Shown here: positions 1 to 5,250 of the stretch, piece after piece
Layout of the letters: every line of letters starts with the position of its first letter
Position numbering within the stretch: position 1 is the stretch's first letter
Made by a program: the position numbers and the translations under genes
Assembly: GCA_919902745.1 (NCBI GenBank)
Contig: CAKKRN010000138.1
Span: forward strand, 1 to 6,820
Direction: 5' to 3'
Source of the DNA: Syntrophaceae bacterium
Lineage (GTDB): Bacteria > Desulfobacterota > Syntrophia > Syntrophales > UBA5619
DNA: 6,820 nucleotides
The notes under the pieces: model-generated
Told to the model about the DNA's origin: nothing
What the model saw: only the letters and a program-made list of their open reading frames with translations
Database searches by the model: none

Positions 1-75
1 GACGCCCAAATCATCGACATCTACGAGGGGGTCCGCGAGGTCCAGAACATGATCATTGGGCGGGAGCTGATCTGA
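1..75 (+). CDS. Acyl-CoA dehydrogenase, C-terminal end only (partial)
   Basis: The first frame is open from the left edge and ends at TGA 73-75, giving 24 residues. They contain IYEGVREVQNMIIGREL, which matches the C-terminal signature of the acyl-CoA dehydrogenase family (compare IYEGTSQIQ...IARE). In short- and medium-chain family members the Glu of YEG is the catalytic base that abstracts the alpha proton of the acyl-CoA; here it is encoded at 25-27. The usual Thr after YEG is Val. The rest of the gene, including the FAD-binding regions, lies outside the window, so substrate class cannot be judged. The TGA overlaps the ATG of the next gene by one base (TGATG), which suggests translational coupling and membership of the same operon. 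The family call rests only on this short tail. Confidence 0.72.
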   Translation, partial: DAQIIDIYEGVREVQNMIIGRELI

Positions 76-1085
76 TGCTCTATCTGCACGGCATCGGCCA
101 TTTTCATCCGGAAAATGTGATCACGAACCGGTTTCTGGAGGACCTTGGGATCGGGACCGACGAGGCCTGGATCCTGGAACGTGTCGGGATCCGCGAGCGG
201 CGGACGGTCCTCTCCCTCGACTATATCCGCCGGACGAAGAACAGCGACCCCCGGGCGGCCCATGAGGCGAGCCTTTACCGGAACGCGCAGACGGGGGCGG
301 CCGCGGCAAGGATGGCCCTTGATCGGGCGGGTCTCGCCCCTTCCGACATCGGCTTTGTGATCTCCGGGGGGAGCGCCCCTGAGTACACCACGCCGGCGGA
401 GGCGGCCACGGTGGCGGCCGAACTGGGTATCGACGCCCCCTGCCTGGACATCAATTCGGCCTGCACCACGTTCGGGATGCAGATCGACCTGCTCGACCGG
501 ATGGCGGCGGACCGACTTGCCCCCTTTGTCCTGATCGTCCAGCCGGAGAACCTCACCCGCGTGATCGATTATCAGGATCGCTCCGCGTCCGTCCTGTTCG
601 GCGACGCCAGCACCGCCGCCGTCGTGTCGGCGTCGATCCCGGCGCGGGCGGCCTTTGTGGAAACCCTCTGCGGGACCAACCCCTCGGCCTGGGAGAAGGT
701 GACGATCCCCCCCCCGGGCCATTTCCGCCAGGACGGCCGCGCCGTCCAGGGGTTCGCCATCCGCCGGATGACGGAGTCGCTTCTCGACCTGCTGTCCCTT
801 TCCGCGGTGGGCCCCGCGGTAGGCGGTCGCTTCCGGTTTATCGGGCACCAGGCGAACCTGGGCGCCCTCCGGACCGTCCGCGAACGGTCCGGGATCCCGG
901 AGGAGGAACACTGGTACAACGTGGACGGGTTCGGCAACACGGGCGGCGCGGGAGGGCCTTCCGTGCTGAGCGAACACTGGGAGGAGCTCCGATCCGGCGA
1001 CCGCGTGGCGATCTGCCTCGCAGGCGCCGGTCTGACATGGGTTCAACTGCTTCTCGCCGTCGAAGAAAACCGGGAGGCGCCATGA
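75..1085 (+). CDS. 3-oxoacyl-ACP synthase III-like (KAS III / FabH-like) condensing enzyme
   Basis: This 336-residue thiolase-fold protein is slightly longer than typical FabH (about 317). Known KAS III enzymes start chains by condensing an acyl-CoA with malonyl-ACP in the cytoplasm. The Cys-His-Asn triad is readable: Cys130 in DINSACTTF, His258 in FIGHQANLGAL and Asn288 in DGFGNTGGAGG. Other family landmarks are WILERVGIRERR near residues 32-43, the DRSASVLFGDAST segment at 168-180 and the C-terminal GAGLTW motif near 317-322. The ATG at 75 overlaps the upstream TGA and has GGGAG at 62-66 with 8-base spacing. The TGA overlaps the ATG of the next gene (ATGA). With dehydratases, a reductase, an elongating KAS and an ACP following, it is most likely the priming synthase of this pathway. 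The starter acyl group cannot be told from sequence. A thiolase-like or OleA-like head-to-head role is less likely because the HQAN and NTGG motifs are FabH-type. Confidence 0.88.
   Translation: MLYLHGIGHFHPENVITNRFLEDLGIGTDEAWILERVGIRERRTVLSLDYIRRTKNSDPRAAHEASLYRNAQTGAAAARMALDRAGLAPSDIGFVISGGSAPEYTTPAEAATVAAELGIDAPCLDINSACTTFGMQIDLLDRMAADRLAPFVLIVQPENLTRVIDYQDRSASVLFGDASTAAVVSASIPARAAFVETLCGTNPSAWEKVTIPPPGHFRQDGRAVQGFAIRRMTESLLDLLSLSAVGPAVGGRFRFIGHQANLGALRTVRERSGIPEEEHWYNVDGFGNTGGAGGPSVLSEHWEELRSGDRVAICLAGAGLTWVQLLLAVEENREAP
1072..1077 (+). promoter_or_regulatory. Ribosome binding site deciding the fabA start
   Basis: GGGAGG lies 4 bases before the ATG at 1082, which itself overlaps the stop of the upstream synthase gene as ATGA. 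The frame is open back to an ATG at 1037, but that start has no comparable purine-rich site and would add 15 residues encoded inside the upstream gene. The 1082 start is therefore preferred. Confidence 0.6.
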
Positions 1086-1672
1086 CCTACGAAGAGTTTC
1101 AGAAGAGTTCCCGTTTTGGATTGGAGGAACTCATCGCCTTTGCCTACGGGACCCTGGTGGAAGACCCCCCGGAAGGATTTGCGGCCCGGTTGCCGGCGCC
1201 GCCTTTTCTGATGGTGGACCGCATCCTCGAAATCCGTGGGGACGGACGTCAGGGGAGGATCGTCGCGGAACAGGAGATTCGTCTCGACGCCTGGTATTTC
1301 CAATGCCACATGCCCGGCGATCCGGTTCAGCCCGGCTGCCTCTCGGTGGACGCCATCTGGCAGCTCCTGGGGTTCTTCTGCGTCTGGCGGGGTGCGCTCG
1401 GTTCGGGGCGCGCACTCGGCTGCGGGGAAGTGGTCTTCAGCGGCCAGATCCGCCCCTTCAACCGCTGCGTACGGTACGAGGTTGACGTGCGGCGTTTTAC
1501 CAACCTCAAGGAATCGGGGGCGAGCATCGTCATCGGCGAGGGGCGGGTATCTGTCGACGGCGAGGAGATCGCCGAGATCCATGGCGCGCGGACGGGCGTT
1601 TTTCAGGGGATCGCCTATCCGGACTATCCCCGCCGGTCGGCGAACGCCGTCGGCGGCCGGATGGGGGGGTGA
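1082..1672 (+). CDS. fabA: FabA-type 3-hydroxyacyl-ACP dehydratase
   Basis: This 196-residue single hotdog-domain protein compares with about 172 residues in E. coli FabA; the extra length is an N-terminal extension and a short Gly/Arg tail. The region WYFQCHMPGDPVQPGCL followed by SVDAIWQLLGF is unmistakably FabA. Catalytic His76 and Asp90 are 14 residues apart as in FabA, and an Asp rather than the FabZ Glu occupies the second position. LPAPPFLMVDRI (37-48) corresponds to the conserved FabA N-terminal motif, and GRALGCGEVVFSGQIRP (109-125) also matches. The known FabA reaction is dehydration of 3-hydroxyacyl-ACP to trans-2-enoyl-ACP; bifunctional members also isomerise it to cis-3-decenoyl-ACP, the branch point for anaerobic unsaturated fatty acids. 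Whether this protein isomerises cannot be read from sequence. It overlaps the upstream gene by 4 bases, and the ketoreductase starts 4 bases after its stop. Confidence 0.9.
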   Translation: MTYEEFQKSSRFGLEELIAFAYGTLVEDPPEGFAARLPAPPFLMVDRILEIRGDGRQGRIVAEQEIRLDAWYFQCHMPGDPVQPGCLSVDAIWQLLGFFCVWRGALGSGRALGCGEVVFSGQIRPFNRCVRYEVDVRRFTNLKESGASIVIGEGRVSVDGEEIAEIHGARTGVFQGIAYPDYPRRSANAVGGRMGG

Positions 1673-1676
1673 GAAA

Positions 1677-2405
1677 ATGGGTGTAAAAAAGGTGGCGGTG
1701 GTGACGGGGGGCGCAACGGGAATCGGGGCGGCCTGCGTTCGGGAGCTGGCGGCGAAGGGTTTTCGCGTGGGGATTCATTACCGATCGAGCGCGGCGGCCG
1801 CGCTTTCCCTGCTTGCGGAGATCGGTGACGGATTCCTGCTGCCGGCGGACCTGGCCGACATCGCCCAGATCGATGCGATGGTGGAGACGCTGAAGGGGCA
1901 GACGGACCGTTGCGATCTCCTCGTGAACAACGCCGGGATCTCCCTCGACGCCGACATGCAGCGGATGCGGATCGAGCAGTTTGATGCGCAGCGTGCGGTT
2001 GTACGCGGCGCCTGGTACCTGACGAAGCGCGTCCTGCGCCAATATATGCTCCGCGCGAACAGCGGCCGGATCGTCAACATATCGAGCGTTGTCGGCCACA
2101 CGGGGAACGGCGGCCAGATTCCCTACACGATGGAGAAGGCGGCCATGGACGCGCTGACAAAGTCGCTCGCCCGGGAGCTTCACGGGCGCGACATCCTGGT
2201 TAATTCCGTCGCTCCCGGATTCATCGCGACGGAGATGACCGCCCGCCTGCCCGAAGAGGTCCGGACGGCGATTCTTGCCGGGATCCCCCTCAATCGGATG
2301 GGGCGGCCGGAGGAGGTCGCGGAGGTGGTGGGTTTCCTGGCCACGGCGGGTTCATACATTACCGGTACGGTGATTCATGTGAATGGAGGGATGTATGGAG
2401 GCTGA
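1677..2405 (+). CDS. fabG: FabG-like 3-oxoacyl-ACP reductase (SDR family), divergent active site
   Basis: This 242-residue classical short-chain dehydrogenase has the Rossmann motif TGGATGIG (10-17), NNAG at 84-87, catalytic Ser137, Tyr150 and Lys154 (YTMEK), NSVAPGFIATEMT at 176-188 and the C-terminal YITGTVIHVNGGMYGG. The SVVGHTGNGGQ stretch and HVNGGMY ending are FabG-like, so the expected role is NADPH-dependent reduction of 3-oxoacyl-ACP to 3-hydroxyacyl-ACP. The oddity is that the Asn of the SDR tetrad (ETNLSSVF in E. coli FabG) is replaced by Val at 108 or 109, depending on a one-residue gap choice (sequence AVVRGAWYL). The ATG at 1677 follows the fabA stop by 4 bases and is preceded by a G-rich stretch. 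The frame is open further upstream, but that part lies inside fabA and lacks SDR features. The last 11 bases overlap the next gene. Confidence 0.88.
   Translation: MGVKKVAVVTGGATGIGAACVRELAAKGFRVGIHYRSSAAAALSLLAEIGDGFLLPADLADIAQIDAMVETLKGQTDRCDLLVNNAGISLDADMQRMRIEQFDAQRAVVRGAWYLTKRVLRQYMLRANSGRIVNISSVVGHTGNGGQIPYTMEKAAMDALTKSLARELHGRDILVNSVAPGFIATEMTARLPEEVRTAILAGIPLNRMGRPEEVAEVVGFLATAGSYITGTVIHVNGGMYGG
2385..2390 (+). promoter_or_regulatory. Ribosome binding site selecting the fabZ start
   Basis: GGAGGG lies 4 bases before the ATG at 2395 and sits inside the 3' end of the ketoreductase gene. A further in-frame ATG at 2383 lies upstream of this site and would add four residues without its own site. 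A third ATG at 2413 lacks one. The 2395 start is favoured. Confidence 0.55.
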
Positions 2406-2937
2406 CCGTTCGATGCGGGAGCGGGTTCTTGCGCTGGTGCCCCAGCGGTCCCCCTTCCGGTTCATCGAGGAGATCCTGGAATTGGACGAGGAACACATCG
2501 TCGGCGTCTACCGGTTCCGCAGCGATGAATATTTCTACCGGGGCCATTTCCCGGGCCTTCCCGTCACGCCGGGGGTTATCCTCATCGAAACCATGGCCCA
2601 GACGGGTGTCGTGGCCTTCGGTCTTTACCTGAATCTGCTTCGGGGGAAGGGGGAAAGGCCGATCGAGGATCCCGTTACGTTGTTTACACTTGCGGAACAG
2701 GTGGAGTTCAGCGGTGTGGTCCGCCCCGGCGAGCTCGTTCGGGTTGCGGGGCGGAAGGTTTATTTCCGCGGAAATCAGCTCAAGGTCGACTGCGTTATGA
2801 CGCGATCGGACGGCGATGAGGTCTGCTCAGGCACCCTTGCGGGGAAAGGGGTTCCACGGGATAAATTCACCGGAGAGAAGGGACGGGGCCACGCGCCGCT
2901 CGTTGAGAATGGGTCGCTTCAGGAGGAAGGGTTATGA
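2395..2937 (+). CDS. fabZ: FabZ-type 3-hydroxyacyl-ACP dehydratase
   Basis: This 180-residue hotdog protein compares with roughly 150 for typical FabZ; the excess is a hydrophilic C-terminal tail from about residue 151 (KGVPRDKFTGEKGRG...). The FabZ active-site pattern is clear: YFYRGHFPGLPVTPGVILIE with His51 and Glu65 (14 apart), followed by TMAQTG. QRSPFRFIEEILEL (17-30) matches the FabZ N-terminal substrate-tunnel motif, and AEQVEFSGVVRPGELVR (100-116) is the usual central strand region. The known reaction is dehydration of 3-hydroxyacyl-ACP to trans-2-enoyl-ACP across a range of chain lengths. A second dehydratase in an operon that already has a FabA suggests division of labour by chain length or between plain dehydration and isomerisation. 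The gene overlaps the reductase by 11 bases and the next synthase by 4 (ATGA). The tail codons also carry that gene's ribosome binding site, which may explain the extension. Confidence 0.88.
   Translation: MEADRSMRERVLALVPQRSPFRFIEEILELDEEHIVGVYRFRSDEYFYRGHFPGLPVTPGVILIETMAQTGVVAFGLYLNLLRGKGERPIEDPVTLFTLAEQVEFSGVVRPGELVRVAGRKVYFRGNQLKVDCVMTRSDGDEVCSGTLAGKGVPRDKFTGEKGRGHAPLVENGSLQEEGL
2921..2926 (+). promoter_or_regulatory. Ribosome binding site of the FabF-like synthase gene
   Basis: AGGAGG lies 7 bases upstream of the ATG at 2934, embedded in the last codons of the preceding dehydratase gene. It is a near-consensus site at good spacing, so the 4-base overlapping start is well supported. Confidence 0.65.
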
Positions 2938-4211
2938 AACGCAGGGTGGTCGTTACGGGGATGGGGGTGGTGGCGCCAAACGGCCATGGACTGGATCGAT
3001 TCGCAGAGGCCCTTCGGGCAGGGCGTTCGGGCATCCGTCATATTCCGGAATTGGCGCAATTGAACTTCGCCTGCCAGGTCGGGGGTATTCCGGAGGGATT
3101 CGATGCGATCCGGAAACGCTATTTCGATCACGAGAAGCTCCTGTCGATCAACGACAACATCGGCTACGCCTCTGTGGCTGCCGTGGACGCCTGGACCGAT
3201 GCGGGTTTCGCCATGCCCGAGGCCGAAGACGACCGTGTGGATTGGGAAACCGGGGTGATCGCCGGTTCGGGGATCGGCGGAATGGACACGATCGCCCGGA
3301 CGCTGGTCCCGATGGTTAACGAAGGAAAGGTCCGGCGGATGGGGAGCCGGATCGTCGAGCAGGTGATGAACAGCGGGACCAGTGCGCGGATCGCGGGGCT
3401 GCTGGCCCTGGGAAACCAGGTGACTTCGAATTCCTCGGCGTGCAGCACGGGAAACGAGGCGGTCATTGAGGCGGTGGCGCGCATCCGGCTCGGACTGGCC
3501 ACCCGGATGCTGGCGGGCGGCTCGGAGGGGGCCTCACCTTACATCTGGGCCGGTTTTGATGCGATGCGGGTGATCTGCCGGAAGTTCAACGACCGGCCGG
3601 AAGAGGCCTCCCGGCCGATGAGCGCAAGCGCCGCCGGTTTTGTCCCCGGCGCGGGCGGGGCGTTCCTGCTGTTAGAGGAGTTGGAATCGGCCCTGACGCG
3701 GGGGGTGCGGATCTACGCCGAGGTGCTGGGCGGGATGGTTAACTGCGGCGGCCACCGGATGGGGGGCACCATCACCGCGCCGAACCCGGAGGGGGTGAGG
3801 CGGTGTGTCCGCGGGGCCCTGGCCGACGCGGGGATTTCGCCTCGCGAGATCGACGCGATCAACGGCCATCTGACGGCAACCTACGCCGATCCGGTGGAGG
3901 TGAAAAACTGGTCAGCCGCCCTGGAACGGGGTCCGGAAGATTTCCCCTGGATCAACTCGACCAAGTCGATGATCGGACACTGCCTGGGGGCGGCCGGCGC
4001 AATCGAGTGCGTGGCAGTCGTTCTGCAGCTCCGAGACGGATTTGTACATCCGTCGCTGAACTGCGAGGATCTCCATCCGGAGATCGCCCCCTACGAGGGG
4101 AAGATCCCGCATTCGGCCGTGGCATGTCCGGATCTCAAAGTCGTGGCCAAGGCCGGCTTCGGCTTCGGCGATGTGAACAGTTGTCTGATTTTCAGAAAAT
4201 GGGAACAATGA
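2934..4211 (+). CDS. fabF: FabF/KAS II-like 3-oxoacyl-ACP synthase, atypical first-His motif
   Basis: This 425-residue protein is the usual size for a KAS I/II enzyme. It begins MKRRVVVTGMGVVAPNG, the standard FabF opening. The catalytic residues are Cys170 (SNSSACSTGNEAV), His312 (AINGHLTATYADP), Lys344 and His349 (NSTKSMIGHCLGAAGAIE); the gating-loop equivalent is GFGFGDVN (408-415). The known role is elongation: acyl transfer from ACP to Cys and decarboxylative condensation with malonyl-ACP. Because Cys, both His and Lys are present, it is predicted active and is not a chain-length-factor paralogue, which would lack the Cys. The first His motif reads GHLTAT instead of the common AHGTST, placing it away from housekeeping FabF. 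Only one KAS I/II is in the window, so no KS-CLF heterodimer partner is seen here. It overlaps the dehydratase by 4 bases and its TGA precedes the ACP start by 41 bases. Confidence 0.9.
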   Translation: MKRRVVVTGMGVVAPNGHGLDRFAEALRAGRSGIRHIPELAQLNFACQVGGIPEGFDAIRKRYFDHEKLLSINDNIGYASVAAVDAWTDAGFAMPEAEDDRVDWETGVIAGSGIGGMDTIARTLVPMVNEGKVRRMGSRIVEQVMNSGTSARIAGLLALGNQVTSNSSACSTGNEAVIEAVARIRLGLATRMLAGGSEGASPYIWAGFDAMRVICRKFNDRPEEASRPMSASAAGFVPGAGGAFLLLEELESALTRGVRIYAEVLGGMVNCGGHRMGGTITAPNPEGVRRCVRGALADAGISPREIDAINGHLTATYADPVEVKNWSAALERGPEDFPWINSTKSMIGHCLGAAGAIECVAVVLQLRDGFVHPSLNCEDLHPEIAPYEGKIPHSAVACPDLKVVAKAGFGFGDVNSCLIFRKWEQ

Positions 4212-4238
4212 ACGGGACTTTTTCAAGCAAACGAAAGC

Positions 4239-4245
4239 AAGGAGG
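4239..4245 (+). promoter_or_regulatory. Strong ribosome binding site of the ACP gene
   Basis: AAGGAGG, the best Shine-Dalgarno match in the operon, lies 7 bases upstream of the ATG at 4253. It decides this start over an in-frame ATG at 4208 that overlaps the stop of the preceding synthase gene and would add 15 Ser/Lys/Gly-rich residues. The strong site fits the expectation that a carrier protein is needed in excess over its enzymes. Confidence 0.7.
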
Positions 4246-4252
4246 AAAGACA

Positions 4253-4501
4253 ATGAGCGTAGAACAGATTACACAGAAGATCATCGACATCCTGCGGGGA
4301 TACGTCAAGGATTCGGCCCTGCTGGAGAAGGCGACGCAGGAAACCCACATCCTCAAAGATCTGAAGGTCAATTCAGCGAGGCTTGTGGACATCATCATCA
4401 AGTGCGAGGACGTGTTCGGGACCTCCATCGACGATGACGAGGCCGACCGGATTGCGACGATCGGGGATGCCGTGCTGCTGATCCAGCAGAAGGCGGCGTA
4501 A
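4253..4501 (+). CDS. Acyl carrier protein with atypical N-S-A attachment motif
   Basis: At 82 residues it has ACP size. Pattern: helix I (about 3-17, VEQITQKIIDILRGY), the loop HILKDLKV, then Ser41 at the start of helix II (NSARLVDIIIKCEDVFG) and acidic helices (IDDDEADRIATIGDAVLLI). Ser41 aligns with the serine that receives 4'-phosphopantetheine; DLKV-N-S-A-R-L stands in place of the usual DLGLDSLD, so Asp is Asn and Leu is Ala. EDVFGTSIDDDEAD matches the classic E-x-x-F-x-x-x-I-x-D-x-x-A recognition helix. As the only carrier in the window it should hold the growing chain for all neighbouring enzymes, and the PPTase two genes downstream is the natural activating partner. It has a 41-base leader from the synthase stop, its own strong ribosome binding site, and an 8-base gap to the acyltransferase gene. 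A start at 4208 giving 97 residues is possible but less likely. Confidence 0.88.
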   Translation: MSVEQITQKIIDILRGYVKDSALLEKATQETHILKDLKVNSARLVDIIIKCEDVFGTSIDDDEADRIATIGDAVLLIQQKAA

Positions 4502-4509
4502 AGCCGGCC

Positions 4510-5250
4510 ATGGAAAGGCGGGATCGTCTTCTCCTCGGTTTGCAGTACGTTCTGGGACGAATCGCCGTCGTTTTGACGGCGCCGCTCTGCTTCCTCTTCG
4601 TTCGCCTGATGGGCTATCGCATCCGCGACCTCAAGCGGATCCGGAGTGAAGTCAAGCGCCTGTACCGGGCGTACGATGGGCCTTGGATTGTCTGTCCGAA
4701 CCACCTGACCATGATTGATTCGTTCGTGATCAGCTATGGGATGGTTTCCCTTGCGGACCATATCCTCCATTTCCGGCGGGTCCTCTGGAACCTGCCGGAG
4801 CGGAAGAATTTTCAGCGGAACCCCTTCCTCGTCTTGCTGTGCTATCTGGCCAAGTGTCTGCCCGTCGACCGGGGCGGGAGCCGCGAAGGGCTCCAGCGGC
4901 TCCTCGAAAAGTGCTGCCGGGTTCTCGATTGGGGGCAGGGGCTGTTGGTTTTTCCGGAAGGGGGGAGGTCGCGGACGGCGCGGATAAACCAGGAGAACTT
5001 CTCCTATGGTGTCGGCCGCTTTCTCAATGAGAAAAGCCGCTGCCGGGTGATGCTCATCTATTTCCGGGGCGACGGTCAGGAGAGATACGGGACGATGCCC
5101 CGTTTCGGAGAGCGCTTCACGATGACCGTGGAGGTGTTCGATCCCGGCGTTGTGGACGTCGGTGGATTGAGACGCCAGCGCGAGTATGCGCGGCGGATCA
5201 TAGAGCGGCTGGCCGGCATGGAGGATGAATACTTTGCCGGGCGTGGGTAA
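4510..5250 (+). CDS. PlsC/LPLAT-family 1-acyl-glycerol-3-phosphate-like acyltransferase
   Basis: This 246-residue membrane-associated acyltransferase has motif I as PNHLTMIDSF with His65 and Asp70 (H-x4-D), the catalytic pair of the family. Motif III is VFPEGGRSR (147-155), close to the usual FPEGTRS, with Gly in place of Thr. A hydrophobic N-terminal segment (about 7-34, LLLGLQYVLGRIAVVLTAPLCFLF) is probably a membrane anchor. KCLPVDRGG at 115-123 is the motif II region. Known members transfer acyl groups from acyl-ACP or acyl-CoA onto lysophosphatidate or other hydroxyl acceptors at the inner membrane. Here it probably unloads the dedicated ACP onto a lipid or other acceptor; the acceptor is not determined. 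It starts 8 bases after the ACP stop with only a weak Shine-Dalgarno sequence, consistent with coupled translation. It overlaps the PPTase gene by 26 bases if that gene starts at 5225. Confidence 0.87.
   Translation: MERRDRLLLGLQYVLGRIAVVLTAPLCFLFVRLMGYRIRDLKRIRSEVKRLYRAYDGPWIVCPNHLTMIDSFVISYGMVSLADHILHFRRVLWNLPERKNFQRNPFLVLLCYLAKCLPVDRGGSREGLQRLLEKCCRVLDWGQGLLVFPEGGRSRTARINQENFSYGVGRFLNEKSRCRVMLIYFRGDGQERYGTMPRFGERFTMTVEVFDPGVVDVGGLRRQREYARRIIERLAGMEDEYFAGRG
5220..5224 (+). promoter_or_regulatory. Ribosome binding site that questions the PPTase start
   Basis: GGAGG directly abuts the ATG at 5225, leaving no spacing, whereas the in-frame TTG at 5234 lies 9 bases downstream, a normal distance. 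The shorter protein would begin (M)PGVGNDVVDL, keeping the essential Asp and resembling AcpS proteins, which begin very near their GIGTD motif. Both starts remain possible. Confidence 0.45.

Noticed and set aside
21..1046. 341-codon open frame on the - strand
   Set aside because: It is antisense to the KAS III-like gene, whose triad and family motifs are intact. The antisense product is rich in Arg, Gly and Pro with no recognisable domain, as expected for a mirror frame in high-GC DNA.
1236..1676. Upstream extension of the ketoreductase frame by 147 codons
   Set aside because: This part overlaps fabA out of frame and is low-complexity. The SDR fold begins right after the ATG at 1677.
3803..4252. 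Long upstream extension of the ACP frame
   Set aside because: It runs inside the KAS gene in another frame, gives an Arg/Gly-rich sequence, and the ACP has a strong ribosome binding site at 4239-4245.
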